The notes below the pieces were generated by a model, which was not told the DNA's origin, searched no databases, and saw only the letters and a program-made list of their open reading frames with translations. Source: Clostridia bacterium (GTDB lineage Bacteria > Bacillota > Clostridia > Christensenellales > Aristaeellaceae). Taken from it: 64,000 nucleotides of DNA. The stretch covers positions 1 to 64,000 of the forward strand of contig JAFWSH010000033.1 in NCBI GenBank assembly GCA_017519405.1. The letters run 5' to 3'. This document shows, piece after piece, positions 51,801 through 61,157 of the stretch; the stretch's first letter is position 1, and each line of letters opens with the position of its first letter. The translations under genes and the position numbers were made by a program.

Positions 51801-53184
51801 CGCCGATCTCCATCACCCGGCAGACCCGGGGATTCAGGCCGGTGGTCTCGAAGTCCAGCACCACAATGCTCTCCTGCAGGGGGCGCTCTGTGGCCCGCTC
51901 CACCACGTCCTGCTCGTCGATCAGGTACCCTTCGCAGCCGGGGATCAGCTTGATGCCGGCGGCCTTGGCGGCGCGGAAGGCGTCGGGGAAGGCCTGGAGC
52001 ACGCCGTGGTCCGTGATGGCCACCGCCGGGTGCCCCCAGGCGGCCGCCCGCTTCACCAGGTCCCCCGCGCTGGCCAGGGCGTCCATGGCGGACATCTTGG
52101 TGTGCATGTGCAGCTCCACCCGTTTGTCCTTCGCCCGGTCCTCCCGCTCCTCCTTCTTCACCTCCACCATGTCCCGCACGGTGATGCACATCTCCCGGGC
52201 GAAGGTGTCATAGGCGCAGCGGCCCCGGATCTTCACCCGCATGCCCACCTTGATCCGGTCGATCCGGGCCTGCACGGCCTCCCGCTCCTCCCGGGTGATG
52301 GGGGGCTGGTCCTGGGCCTCCCCCCGGCGGCGGCCGAAGGGCGTGGCCCGGTAGTCCAGGAACACCTTGCACAGCACCGAGGAGGCGTAGTCCGTGACGG
52401 CAAAGCTCACCAGCACGGTCTCCCCGCCCCGCAGCTCCTTGGTCTCCAGCTTGAAAATATCCCCCTGGATCACCACCACGCCCGCCTCGGGGTTCAGCTC
52501 CCGGATGGGGGCGGCGCTGTCGGCGATGCTCCGGCCCAGCACCGGCCTGCCCACCGCGTCGCTGACATGGTGCTCGCCGGGTTTCCGGGGGGTCCTGGCG
52601 GCGCCCTTCTCCGGGGCGCCATTGCGACGGTGGAGTTCCTCCACGGAGATGGGCTTCACCGCCTCGCTGCTCAGGCGCCGCATGTCCTGCAGCACCTGCT
52701 CATAGTCCCCGGAGACCGTCAGCTCCACCGCCATCTCGGTATCGAAAATGTCCCGGATGGCCTGTCCCAGCCGGCGCTCCACCCCCTGGGTCTGCAGGTA
52801 GAGCCGGGAGAACTCATCCGGGAAGGTGAGGGTCACGGTCTTGCCGTCGCTGCTCCAGTCGATGTCGTTGATCCAGGGGGCGATGCCCGGGTAGTTGCGC
52901 CGGAGGAAGTCCACCAGCACCTGCTTGTAGGGCCCCACGTCCCGGCGGAAGTCCTCCGCCAGCCCCGGGCTCACCACCCGCAGGGCCACGGCGGTGGCGG
53001 GGAAGCACTGCTGCACCAGCTTTTCCATTCTCAGGAAGGTGGCTTCCTCCACCAGGGTCATGGACTTGAAGCTCACATACACCTTCTGCTTCGCCCGGAC
53101 AAAAACCACCTGCGGGCGCTCCAGCTGTCCGCGCAGGTGGGGGAATTCCCGGTAGATCAATTCCATCAGGTGCTCATAGCTCAT
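48817..53184 (-). CDS. polC: DNA polymerase III PolC-type alpha subunit
   Basis: This encodes 1455 residues, the usual length for Gram-positive PolC. Order: an N-terminal domain and OB fold, a split PHP domain (ELHMHTKMSAMDALASAGD at about 350), the 3'-5' exonuclease (VVLDFETTGLNPRV at about 445-610), the Zn motif (CPHCRKGYFDVDW, then DCPVCGRPL) and palm residues KVPDIDLNFSGEVQ. The C-terminus holds the helix-hairpin-helix region. It is the replicative polymerase of low-GC Gram-positives and clostridia. The start overlaps the DUF2927 gene stop by 4 bp. Confidence 0.96.
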   Translation of the reverse strand: MSYEHLMELIYREFPHLRGQLERPQVVFVRAKQKVYVSFKSMTLVEEATFLRMEKLVQQCFPATAVALRVVSPGLAEDFRRDVGPYKQVLVDFLRRNYPGIAPWINDIDWSSDGKTVTLTFPDEFSRLYLQTQGVERRLGQAIRDIFDTEMAVELTVSGDYEQVLQDMRRLSSEAVKPISVEELHRRNGAPEKGAARTPRKPGEHHVSDAVGRPVLGRSIADSAAPIRELNPEAGVVVIQGDIFKLETKELRGGETVLVSFAVTDYASSVLCKVFLDYRATPFGRRRGEAQDQPPITREEREAVQARIDRIKVGMRVKIRGRCAYDTFAREMCITVRDMVEVKKEEREDRAKDKRVELHMHTKMSAMDALASAGDLVKRAAAWGHPAVAITDHGVLQAFPDAFRAAKAAGIKLIPGCEGYLIDEQDVVERATERPLQESIVVLDFETTGLNPRVCRVMEIGAVRLTGGTVEDSLSLLVNPHEAIPERVSKLTGITDSMVADAESAETAIPKLMAFIGDSPIAAHNAAFDGAVLRAELQRLGLHWDGPVLDTLTMARKLYPDMKSFKLNSLCKKLGVSLKNAHRAVHDAGATAQCLAKMYAAAQARGLNTLADLNRGLKGGAIGSHHHIILLAATQEGLVNLNRLVSISHLQYFRRQPHMPRQEILRHREGLIIGSACSQGELYEAVLRGEPWEELKRIASFYDYLEIQPVANDAYLIREGSARDEDELREHCRTIVRLGEELGLPVAATGDVHFLDPHNAINRAIIQAGMDFDDADFQPPLYFKTTEEMLADFAFLGPEKAREVVIDTPRMIADRVEAISLFPKHPQNLVTFQPKWDDAEDNIVRMTWATAREMYGDKLPQIVEDRLNKELRSIVGYGYCTLYNIAERLVAKSMEYGYLVGSRGSVGSSLVARMCNITEVNALPAHYRCPHCRKGYFDVDWSRYHVGVDLPDRDCPVCGRPLVKDGFDIPFEVFLGFKGDKVPDIDLNFSGEVQNIAHHYVEELFGHDHVFRAGTISGLAEKTAYGYVSRYLEERGITAGNTEKERLAAGCEGVKRTTGQHPGGMVVVPKEYDINQFTAVQHPADDMESDFTTTHFDFNSMHDVLVKLDCLGHDDPTMMHELEALTGINFRDVPLDDPLVRQLFSSPAVLGVTEDEILCSTGTYGIPEFGTGFVRGMLDATHPTTMEELLRISGLSHGTDVWLGNAQDLITSGTATLSECVCCRDDIMNYLITKGVEPSLAFATMESVRKGKGLKPEMEKAMVEHGVPAWYLESCRKIKYMFPKGHAVAYVTMALRVAWFKVHYPAAYYCAYFTVRGDGFDATTMLVDPQVCRERILAIRNSDEKENQKQKEEATALELVLEMSMRGIRLLPVDLYKSDPKKFLIEEDGLRCPLTSLVGLGESAALPIVQARKDGRFLSVEDLRARAHLGQSVVDILRAHGSLRGMPETSQVSMF

Positions 53185-53921
53185 GGTGTCTCCGCCTCCG
53201 GCGTCAGCTGGTAGAAGGCCGACAGCGCGTCCCGGGTCTGGGGCCAGCTCCAGCCCGGCGACACATGGGCGCTGTAGACCATGTTCAGCATCAGCCAGTC
53301 CACCTCCGACAGGTTCTCCCGGGTGGACCAGCCCTGGTGGAGGATGCTGTCGGTGTAGCTGGTGTGCACGTTGGTCAGGCCCAGGATGCTCACCAGGCCC
53401 TCCCGCATCATGTGGGTGCGCCCGGCCAGGCCGGTCTTGTCCCGGGCCAGCCAGATCTGGGCCTTGAAGATCTGACCGTCGGCGTGGTAGGTGTAGGTCT
53501 GGAAGCCCCAGTTTCCCTCCACATAGCCCGTCTCCAGCTCCCGGATCTCCGCCAGCTTCAGGTAGTGGATCACCACGTTGGCCTCCGCCGGGTTGTCCAC
53601 GCGGCGGATGGGGGGCAGCTCCGGCACCCGGAAGGCCAGCAGGGTGAGGAAGCTGTCCAGCTCACTCAGGTCGCTCCTGGTGGGAGCGCCGTCCGCGTAG
53701 ATGGTGATGGCGTCCCCCCAGCGGATGAGCATGCCCCGCTCCTGGTCCGCCAGATGACCGCTGAAGGCGCAGGTCTCCAGCAGCGCCAGGGCCTGCTTCC
53801 GGCCCTCCGCCGCGTCCGCCGGGCTGAACTTCTCCGCCGCCGCCGGGCCCGGCATCACCAGGGCCGCCAGCAGCAGGACCGCCAGCAGCCATGCCGTCCG
53901 TCTTCTGATTATCCGATCCAT
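53181..53921 (-). CDS. Secreted DUF2927 protein
   Basis: This encodes 246 residues. A signal peptide (TAWLLAVLLLAALVMPGPAA) is followed by a single domain with NVVIHYLKLAEIRELETGYV, REGLVSILGLTNVHTSYTDS and VDWLMLNMVYSAHVSPGWSW, the pattern of DUF2927. This family resembles metallopeptidases in outline, but a full HExxH is not present. It is encoded directly upstream of polC with a 4-bp overlap, and the association seems accidental. Confidence 0.72.
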   Translation of the reverse strand: MDRIIRRRTAWLLAVLLLAALVMPGPAAAEKFSPADAAEGRKQALALLETCAFSGHLADQERGMLIRWGDAITIYADGAPTRSDLSELDSFLTLLAFRVPELPPIRRVDNPAEANVVIHYLKLAEIRELETGYVEGNWGFQTYTYHADGQIFKAQIWLARDKTGLAGRTHMMREGLVSILGLTNVHTSYTDSILHQGWSTRENLSEVDWLMLNMVYSAHVSPGWSWPQTRDALSAFYQLTPEAETP

Positions 53922-53942
53922 CTGTCTCTCCTTGTCTTGCCG

Positions 53943-55631
53943 TCATACCGCCCGGATCCGGGCGCTCACCGCCTCCGCCAGGCATTTCTCCTTCTTCTCC
54001 GCCGCTGCCCGGTCCGGGGCGGTGACAGAGAGGTAGGCCTTCAGCTTGGGCTCGGTGCCGGAGGGGCGCACCACCAGGGAGCAGCCCTCCGCCAGGCGGA
54101 ATTTCATCACATCGCTCCGGGGCAGGCCGTTCAGCCCCAGGGCATAGTCCAGGGTCTCCTCCACCCGCAGGCCGCCGATCTCCGCCAGCCCCTCCCGGAG
54201 GGAGGCCATCAGGTCCTGCATCTTCCTGAAGCCTGCGCTCCCCTCAAACCCGAAGGAGTACAGGGTGTTCAGGCAGGTGCCGTATTCCCTGTAGAGCTGG
54301 TCCAGGCGCTCCCGCAGGCTGATGCCCCGGGTCCGGTACCAGGCGAACATCTCGCAGATCAGCAGGGCGGTGTCCACCGCGTCCTTGTCCCGGACGTAGC
54401 CGCCGGAGAGGTAGCCGTAGCTCTCCTCGAAGCCGAGGATATACCGGTCCGCCCGGCCCGCCTTCTCCAGCAGGCCGATCTGCTCACCGATGAACTTGAA
54501 GCCCGTCAGAACATTCACGGTCTCCACGCCGTATTTCGCGGCGATGCGCTCCGCCATGTCCGTGGTGACGATGGTCTTCACAAACACCGGGGCCGCCGGC
54601 ATGGTGCCGTTTGCCAGGCGCCGGGCGCAGATCCAGTCCAGGAGCAGCATGCCCGTCTCGTTGCCCGAGAGGAGCACCATCTCCCCGCTGTCATCCCGCA
54701 CGGCAATGCCGCAGCGGTCGCAGTCCGGGTCCGTGGCCAGGAGCAGGTCCGCCTTCAGCCGCCGGGCATAGTCCATCCCCAGGGCCATGGCCTCCCGGAT
54801 CTCCGGGTTCGGGTAGGGACAGGTGGGGAAATGACCGTCGGGCTGCTCCTGCTCCGCCACCACGGTGACGTTGGTGTAGCCGCTCTCCCGGAGGGTGCGG
54901 AGCACGGGCTTCAGGCCGGTGCCGTTGAGGGGGGTGTAGACGATGGCCACATTCCGGTCCATGGCCTCCTCCGGCCCCACCGGCGTCTGGCGCTTCACTT
55001 CCTCCACAAAGGCGGTGTACACGTCCTCCCCGATCCACCGGATTTGCCCGGCGGCCATCAGGGCGTCGAAGTCCCCCCGGCGGGGGTCCGCAAAGACGTC
55101 CAGCCTTTCAATCTCCCCCAGGATGGCCGCTGCCGCCTCGGTGGTGATCTGGCAGCCGTCGGGGCCGTAGACCTTGTAGCCGTTGTATTTGGCGGGGTTG
55201 TGGGAGGCGGTGACCATGACCCCCGCGGCGCAGCCCAGGGCGCGCACCGCCCAGCTCAGGCAGGGGGTGGGCATGAGCTGCGGGTAGATCCACACCCGGA
55301 TGCCGTTCTGGGCAAACACCGCCGCCGCCACCCGGCTGAACAGGTCGGACTTGATCCGGCTGTCATAGCTCACCGCAATTTGCCGCTTCTCCGGCGGGAA
55401 GTTCGCCAGCACATAGTTCGCCAGCCCCTGGGAGGCCTTGGCCACGGTGTGCACGTTCATCCGGTTGGTGCCCGCGCCGATGACGCCCCGCAGTCCGCCG
55501 GTGCCGAAGGCCAGATCCCGGTAGAAGGCGTCCTCGATGGCCGCCTCGTCCCCCGCCATGGCCTGCAGCTCCCCCCGGATGTCCTCGTCCACCTCCGTCA
55601 GCCAGCGGCGGTATTCCTCCATATAGCTCAT
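53943..55631 (-). CDS. pgcA: Phosphoglucomutase/phosphomannomutase
   Basis: This encodes 562 residues from ATG 55631 (AAAGGGTGAG upstream); the longer frame to 55751 lies inside the GH130 gene and is rejected. It is an alpha-D-phosphohexomutase: FGTGGLRGVIGAGTNRMN, the phosphoserine loop VTASHNPAKYNGYKVYG, the metal loop TDPDCDRCG and the sugar-binding GFEESYGYLSG. It interconverts hexose 1- and 6-phosphates. Encoded next to a mannosylglucose phosphorylase, it probably handles mannose-1-phosphate or glucose-1-phosphate. Confidence 0.92.
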   Translation of the reverse strand: MSYMEEYRRWLTEVDEDIRGELQAMAGDEAAIEDAFYRDLAFGTGGLRGVIGAGTNRMNVHTVAKASQGLANYVLANFPPEKRQIAVSYDSRIKSDLFSRVAAAVFAQNGIRVWIYPQLMPTPCLSWAVRALGCAAGVMVTASHNPAKYNGYKVYGPDGCQITTEAAAAILGEIERLDVFADPRRGDFDALMAAGQIRWIGEDVYTAFVEEVKRQTPVGPEEAMDRNVAIVYTPLNGTGLKPVLRTLRESGYTNVTVVAEQEQPDGHFPTCPYPNPEIREAMALGMDYARRLKADLLLATDPDCDRCGIAVRDDSGEMVLLSGNETGMLLLDWICARRLANGTMPAAPVFVKTIVTTDMAERIAAKYGVETVNVLTGFKFIGEQIGLLEKAGRADRYILGFEESYGYLSGGYVRDKDAVDTALLICEMFAWYRTRGISLRERLDQLYREYGTCLNTLYSFGFEGSAGFRKMQDLMASLREGLAEIGGLRVEETLDYALGLNGLPRSDVMKFRLAEGCSLVVRPSGTEPKLKAYLSVTAPDRAAAEKKEKCLAEAVSARIRAV

Positions 55632-55645
55632 CGAAATCTCACCCT

Positions 55646-56809
55646 TTATCGCTTCAGAAATGCCTTGTTCTGCCGGATGAACGCCACCCGCTGCCGCACG
55701 CAGTCCGCGGAGCGCAGGGGATCCTCCGGGGTGTTGAACACATAGTCGCACAGCCGGTCCAGGTCCGTGGCCGCCACATGCAGCCGGGTGTCGGAGGAGG
55801 CGTAGTAGATATACAACTTCTTGCCGTCCACAATGGCGCCGTTGGTGAAGACCACGTTGCTCACGTCCCCCACCCGCTCCCCGCCCCGGGGGCCGATGAG
55901 GAAGCCGCCGGGCTGGGCGATGACCCGGGCCGGGTCGTCCAGGGCGGTGGCGAAGGCGTAGACCACATAGCGCAAGCCCGCCGCGGTGTTCCGCACCCCG
56001 TGGGCGATGTGGATCCAGCCCCGGTCGGTCCGGATGGGCACCGCACCGGCGCCGTTCTTGGCCTCGGTGATGGTGTGGTAGCGGCGCAGGCTGGTCATCC
56101 GCTCCTCGTCGATGACGGCGTGGGTGATGTCATCGCACAGGCCGAAGCCGATGCCCCCGCCGGAGCCCGTCTCGATGAAGTCGTCCATGGGCCGGGTGTA
56201 GAAGGCGTACTTCCCCTCCACAAAGGCCGGATGCAGGCAGACATTGCGCTGCTGGGGGGAGTGGAGGGTGACGAGGTTGGGCAGGCGCTCCCAGGTCTTC
56301 AGGTCCCGGGTGCGCACGATGCCCGCGGCGGCCACGGCGGCGGAGAGGTCCGGGTTCCCGGCGTCCTTGCTCTCGGAGCAGAACACGCCGTAGATCCAGC
56401 CGTCCTCGTGCCGGGTCAGGCGCATGTCGTAGACGTTGGTCTCCTCCGGGCAGGTGTCCGGCAGCATCACCGGCTCATCCCAGAAGCGGAAGCCCTCCGT
56501 GGGCCGGTCGGACTGGGCCACCGCGAAGAAGCTCTTCCGGTCGCTGCCCTCCACCCGGGCCACCAGGGTGTATTTCCCGTCCAGCAGCAGCGCGCCGCTG
56601 TTGAACACCGCGTTCACCCCCAGGCGCTGCATCATGTGGGGGTTGGTCTTGGGGTTGGGATCGTACATCCAGAAGGGCGGGATGTGGTCCCGGGTCAGCA
56701 CCGGGTTCACATAGCGCTCATAGATCCCGTTGTAAAAGTGCTCGTCCACCAGGTTGGGGGTGGCCGTCAGATACTCGTAGCGGGCCTCCAGCTCGCGGTA
56801 AGTGCGCAT
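55646..56809 (-). CDS. GH130 mannosylglucose phosphorylase
   Basis: This encodes 387 residues, the normal length for 4-O-beta-D-mannosyl-D-glucose phosphorylase (GH130 subfamily 1). ATG 56809 follows GGAGGAG. Typical segments are [59 protein letters not shown] and [24 protein letters not shown] sequence (here [17 protein letters not shown]). It splits beta-1,4-mannosylglucose with phosphate into mannose-1-phosphate and glucose. The epimerase that makes its substrate is encoded just upstream. Confidence 0.9.
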   Translation of the reverse strand: MRTYRELEARYEYLTATPNLVDEHFYNGIYERYVNPVLTRDHIPPFWMYDPNPKTNPHMMQRLGVNAVFNSGALLLDGKYTLVARVEGSDRKSFFAVAQSDRPTEGFRFWDEPVMLPDTCPEETNVYDMRLTRHEDGWIYGVFCSESKDAGNPDLSAAVAAAGIVRTRDLKTWERLPNLVTLHSPQQRNVCLHPAFVEGKYAFYTRPMDDFIETGSGGGIGFGLCDDITHAVIDEERMTSLRRYHTITEAKNGAGAVPIRTDRGWIHIAHGVRNTAAGLRYVVYAFATALDDPARVIAQPGGFLIGPRGGERVGDVSNVVFTNGAIVDGKKLYIYYASSDTRLHVAATDLDRLCDYVFNTPEDPLRSADCVRQRVAFIRQNKAFLKR

Positions 56810-56858
56810 CCTGCTCTCCTCCATGCAACGAATCTGCCAGGGCAGTTCTTCCCCGGGG

Positions 56859-58025
56859 TCACAAAGCGCCCAGGCGGAGCACCTCCAGGCACATCCGCCC
56901 GTTGTGATAGGGGCATTTCCAGGGCTCCACAAAGGGCTTTCCGGTGTCGGTGCCGTCCTCCCGGAGGCTCCAGCGCCACTCCCCGCACCGGGGGTCGATG
57001 ACCTTCTCCCGGATATAGTCCCACTGGTCCCGGGCGGCATCCAGGAAGCGCGCCTCCCGGGTCAGCCCCCAGGCGTGGAGGAAGCCCAGCAGCGCCTCCG
57101 CCTGCACCCACCACACCCGGGTGGTGTCCACCTTTCCCCGCTCCATCTCGGCGGAGAAGCCGTTCCCCGCTGTCCAGGCCAGCTTCAGGGTCTCCTCCGC
57201 CATGGCCAGCAGCTTCGGCCGGATCCGGGCGGTCAGGGCCTCGTCCCCCAGCACCTCCAGGGTATGGTCCGCCAGCCAGCTGGTCTCGATGTCGTGGCCG
57301 AAGGAGTGCAGGTCGATCAGCGTGTGCCAGTCCGGGTCGAAGAACACCTCCTGGCGGCGCTTCTCCGGGTTCCAGACCTTTTCCTCCCAGGTGTCCAGGA
57401 TCTCCCGCAGCCGCTCCCGGACCCGGGGATCCCCGCTGGCCTCATACAGCGCCGTGTAGCCCTCCAGTACGTGCAGGAGGGTGTTCATGGTGCGGCCGGC
57501 CTCCACCCCGTTCTCCGAGAGCTTGTCGTTGCCGGCAGGCCGCCAGTCGGCGCTCTGGGCCTCCAGATAGCCCCCCGCGTCCCGGCACCTTGTCTCAATG
57601 GTCTCAAAAATCCGGAAAGCCAGGTCCAGCGGCGCCCGCTCCCCGGTCACCCGGGCATAGGTGGAGAGGGCGTAGACCGCAAAGGCCTGGTTGTAGGTGT
57701 GTTTGGTGGTGTCCAGGGGATGGCCCGCCGCGTCCACGGACCAGTACATGCCGCCGTTCACCGGGTCCAGCATGCCCAGCAGCGCCTCATAGGCGTGGGC
57801 CGCCTCCCCCAGCAGGCTCTCCTCCCCCAGGGCGCCATAGGCGCTGGCGAAGAACCATAGGATCCGGCTGTTGAGGATGCAGCCCCGCTCCGCCAGTGGA
57901 TCCCGGGTCAGGTCGCTGCCCACCAGGGAGACATAGCCGCCCCGGGTATCGTCCCGCAGGCTTTTCCAGAAGGGAATCAGGTCCTCCGTGAGATGCGCCC
58001 GGACCTGGGCCGTCCTGTCTGTCAT
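56859..58025 (-). CDS. Cellobiose 2-epimerase (AGE family)
   Basis: This encodes 388 residues. It has an (alpha/alpha)6-barrel N-acylglucosamine 2-epimerase fold. The catalytic His residues known in Ruminococcus albus cellobiose 2-epimerase fall in matching places: [12 protein letters not shown] (about 244) and [12 protein letters not shown] (about 374). [18 protein letters not shown] and [15 protein letters not shown] are also typical. It epimerises the reducing sugar of beta-1,4-mannobiose to glucose (or of cellobiose to mannose), feeding the GH130 enzyme. Confidence 0.9.
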   Translation of the reverse strand: MTDRTAQVRAHLTEDLIPFWKSLRDDTRGGYVSLVGSDLTRDPLAERGCILNSRILWFFASAYGALGEESLLGEAAHAYEALLGMLDPVNGGMYWSVDAAGHPLDTTKHTYNQAFAVYALSTYARVTGERAPLDLAFRIFETIETRCRDAGGYLEAQSADWRPAGNDKLSENGVEAGRTMNTLLHVLEGYTALYEASGDPRVRERLREILDTWEEKVWNPEKRRQEVFFDPDWHTLIDLHSFGHDIETSWLADHTLEVLGDEALTARIRPKLLAMAEETLKLAWTAGNGFSAEMERGKVDTTRVWWVQAEALLGFLHAWGLTREARFLDAARDQWDYIREKVIDPRCGEWRWSLREDGTDTGKPFVEPWKCPYHNGRMCLEVLRLGAL

Positions 58026-58043
58026 GGCTGTCCTTTCCGTCCC

Positions 58044-58562
58044 TCAGAGGAACTTCACCAGCTCCATGAGGGGCTTGCGCTTCCCATGCCGGTCCGAGGG
58101 CACGCTCCCCGCCGCGGGGTAGCCCAGGGGCATCAGGAAAACGGGGAACTCGTGCTCCGGGAGTTCAAAAGCCTCCTTGGTCTTCGTGGGCGGGAACCAG
58201 CCCACCCAGCAGGTGCCCAGGCCCAGGTCTGCCGCCTCCAGCATCATGTGGGAGGCCACGATGGACGCGTCCACGTCCCCCGCCCGGATCTCCGGCTCGA
58301 AGGCGTTGCACCACTCCTCCCGGCTGTCCACGGTGAACATCAGCACCAGGGGCGCGTTGAAGGCGCAGCGGGTCAGGCTGCGGATCTTCTCCAGGGCCTC
58401 CGGGCTCTGGAGCACATAGCAGCGCCAGGGCTGGTTGTTCTTGGCGGTGGGGGCGATGCGGCCGGCCTCCAGCACCCGGGCCAGCTTCTCCGGCTCCACC
58501 TGCCGCGGGTCGTAATCCCGCACGGAATAGCGTTTCTTCATCAGTTCCAGCACATCAGACAT
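58044..58562 (-). CDS. Nitroreductase-family oxidoreductase
   Basis: This encodes 172 residues. VLELMKKRYSVRDYDPRQVE, then GRIAPTAKNNQPW and MMLEAADLGLGTCWVGWFPP, are the signature segments of FMN nitroreductases. The substrate is unknown. It lies between cdsA and the mannan genes, with 18-bp gaps on both sides, so it is co-transcribed. Confidence 0.88.
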   Translation of the reverse strand: MSDVLELMKKRYSVRDYDPRQVEPEKLARVLEAGRIAPTAKNNQPWRCYVLQSPEALEKIRSLTRCAFNAPLVLMFTVDSREEWCNAFEPEIRAGDVDASIVASHMMLEAADLGLGTCWVGWFPPTKTKEAFELPEHEFPVFLMPLGYPAAGSVPSDRHGKRKPLMELVKFL

Positions 58563-58580
58563 GTTCCTGCACCTCCGCTC

Positions 58581-59399
<819 letters not shown>

Positions 59400-59420
59400 T
59401 GGATGCTCCCTCCTTCGCCC

Positions 59421-60137
59421 TCAACGGCCGCCAAAGCGGCGGTTCCGTCGGGCATAGGCCGCCAGTGCCGCGTCATAGTCCGCCACACCGAAGTCCGGCC
59501 ACAGTTTCTCCGGGAAAATAAACTCCGCATAGGCGCACTGCCACAGCAGGAAGTTGGACAGCCGCATCTCCCCGCTGGTGCGGATCAGCAGGTCCACATC
59601 GGGCTGGCCCCGGGTCCACAGCTGCCCGGCCAGCACCTCCTCCGTGATCTCCTCCGGCCGGATCCGCCCCTCCCGGGCCGCCGCCGCCAGCTGCCGCGCC
59701 GCCCGCACCAGCTCGTCCCGGCCGCCGTAGTTGATGGCGATGTTCAGCCGCAGCCCGGTGTTGTCCGCCGTACGCTCCTCCGCCCGGCGCAGGGTCTCCC
59801 GCTGCTTCTCCGGCAGGCCCTCCTTGTCCCCCAGGATGGTGATGCGCACCTGCTTCTCGTCCAGCTCGTCGATCTCCGAGGCGAAGTAGTCCAGGATCAG
59901 CTGCATCAGGGCGGCCACCTCCTCCGGGGACCGCCGCCAGTTCTCGGTGGAGAAGGCGTAGAGGGACAAGGCGCCGATGCCCAGGTCGTCGGTGTGGCGG
60001 ATGATCTCCCGCAGGTTCTCCGTCCCCTGCCGGTGCCCCAGGGCCACCGCCAGCTTGTGCTGCTTCGCCCAGCGCCCGTTGCCGTCCATGATGATACCCA
60101 CATGGGCCGGCAGCGCCGGGAAATCGCTCCGCTGCAT
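59421..60137 (-). CDS. uppS: Undecaprenyl diphosphate synthase
   Basis: This encodes 238 residues. The cis-prenyltransferase motifs are complete: GIIMDGNGRWAKQ near the N-terminus, LYAFSTENWRRSP, NIAINYGGRDEL and DLLIRTSGEMRLSNFLLWQ. It makes the C55 lipid carrier for peptidoglycan and other wall polymers. AGGAGGAAAGC precedes ATG 60137. Confidence 0.96.
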   Translation of the reverse strand: MQRSDFPALPAHVGIIMDGNGRWAKQHKLAVALGHRQGTENLREIIRHTDDLGIGALSLYAFSTENWRRSPEEVAALMQLILDYFASEIDELDEKQVRITILGDKEGLPEKQRETLRRAEERTADNTGLRLNIAINYGGRDELVRAARQLAAAAREGRIRPEEITEEVLAGQLWTRGQPDVDLLIRTSGEMRLSNFLLWQCAYAEFIFPEKLWPDFGVADYDAALAAYARRNRRFGGR

Positions 60138-60179
60138 GCTTTCCTCCTCCTGTGTCGCCCGTTACCGCCTGTCTGGAAA

Positions 60180-60211
60180 GGGCACAGACCCGGATTGCGG
60201 CGCCTGTGCCC
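60180..60211 (-). terminator. Hairpin between the small gene and uppS
   Basis: GGGCACAG and CTGTGCCC form a perfect 8-bp stem with a 16-nt loop. On the minus strand only TTTCC follows, so in the operon direction it is more likely an attenuator or processing site; the T-run (TTCTTTTTT) is on the plus side. Confidence 0.4.
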
Positions 60212-60226
60212 CTGTTCTTTTTTCTG

Positions 60227-60460
60227 TCACTCCGGGTCGGCGTCCCGAAAAACAGCCGCCGTCCACACGCCGGTCTCCCGCTGCACCCGCACCAGGCGCG
60301 GGGTGCCCTGCCGCTCCGGATGCCGGGGGTCCGCCGTGGTCTCCACCACCGGCGCCTTCTCCCCCGCCTCCGCCCAGCGGCGCAGGGCCTCCTCCAGGGG
60401 AAGCCCCAGCAGCTCCTCCGGTCTCAAACCTCCATGATCTCCTTTTCCTTGGCCGCGCAC
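60227..60460 (-). CDS. Small conserved-type protein between frr and uppS
   Basis: This encodes up to 77 residues. The convincing part is GLRPEELLGLPLEEALRRWA, then VETTADPRHPERQGTPRLVR, ending WTAAVFRDADPE. Small proteins with a similar 'L..A...L...G......T..P.......RV(V)R' layout occur beside frr in Clostridia as far as I recall. ATG 60460 would overlap frr by 37 bp and has no good ribosome binding site; a TTG near 60427 sits too close to GGAGG. The start is therefore uncertain. Confidence 0.5.
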   Translation of the reverse strand: MRGQGKGDHGGLRPEELLGLPLEEALRRWAEAGEKAPVVETTADPRHPERQGTPRLVRVQRETGVWTAAVFRDADPE

Positions 60461-60984
60461 ACCGTGTCCGCGTCCTTGATGGCGTTGTCGGTGATCTTCT
60501 GCATGTCGTCCTCGGCCTTGTGCTGCTCGTCCTCGGTGATCTCGCTGGCCTTCTTGAGCTTCTTGATCTGCTCGATGGCGTCCCGGCGGATGTTCCGGAT
60601 GGCCACCTTGGCGTCCTCCGCCTGCTTCCGGGCCTGCTTCACCAGCTCCTTGCGGCGCTCCTCGTTGGGGGCGGGGAACACCAGGCGGATCACCTTGCCG
60701 TCGTCGGTGGGATTGATGCCCAGGTCGCTGGCCTGGATGGCCTTCTCAATGGGCTTGAGCAGGCTGGCGTCCCAGGGGCTCACCACCAGCAGGCGGGGCT
60801 CCGGGGAGGAGATGCCGCACACCTGGGGGACGGGGGTGGGGCTGCCGTAGTAGTCCACCGTGATGCGGTCCAGCACCTGGGGGTTGGCCCGGCCGGCCCG
60901 CAGGGCCATCATGTCCCGCTCATAGGCCGCCACCGTCTTCTTCATCTTGTCCTTCGCGGTGGCCATAATCTCCTTCACATCCAT
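60424..60984 (-). CDS. frr: Ribosome recycling factor
   Basis: This encodes 186 residues, standard length; AGAAGGAGGAG precedes ATG 60984. ALRAGRANPQVLDRITVDYY, VVSPWDASLLKPIEKAIQAS, IRLVFPAPNEERRKELVK and the long helical hairpin identify RRF. It releases ribosomes after termination together with EF-G. It starts the minus-strand run; pyrH, its usual upstream neighbour, is replaced by a divergent recQ. Confidence 0.97.
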   Translation of the reverse strand: MDVKEIMATAKDKMKKTVAAYERDMMALRAGRANPQVLDRITVDYYGSPTPVPQVCGISSPEPRLLVVSPWDASLLKPIEKAIQASDLGINPTDDGKVIRLVFPAPNEERRKELVKQARKQAEDAKVAIRNIRRDAIEQIKKLKKASEITEDEQHKAEDDMQKITDNAIKDADTVCAAKEKEIMEV

Positions 60985-61035
60985 GATAACTCCTCCTTCT
61001 GTCAGGCACCGGGAGGTGCGTGAAACGTTGGCTCC

Positions 61036-61064
61036 ATTGTACCCTGTTTTCCCGAATTAGGCAA
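61036..61064 (-). promoter_or_regulatory. Promoter of the frr operon
   Basis: Minus strand: -35 TTGCCT (61059-61064), 17-bp spacer, -10 TACAAT (61036-61041). Confidence 0.65.
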
Positions 61065-61106
61065 GTGTTTCTTTTGTCCCCGGCCGCCCCGCTGCAGCCC
61101 CGGCGC

Positions 61107-61135
61107 TTGTGTTTTTCCCCCGTATCCGCTATACT
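61107..61135 (+). promoter_or_regulatory. Promoter of recQ
   Basis: -35 TTGTGT (61107-61112), 17-bp spacer, -10 TATACT (61130-61135), only 22 bp before the GTG start, so the leader is very short. Confidence 0.6.
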
Positions 61136-61157
61136 GGGAAAAAAGGGGGCGTTTTGG

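Noticed and set aside
48157..53214. A 1685-codon open frame antisense to polC
   Set aside because: It lies fully opposite an unmistakable polC. High GC with C/G-biased third positions makes stop codons rare in the complementary frame. Its translation is low-complexity (Ala, Gly, His, Val, Gln) with no domain.
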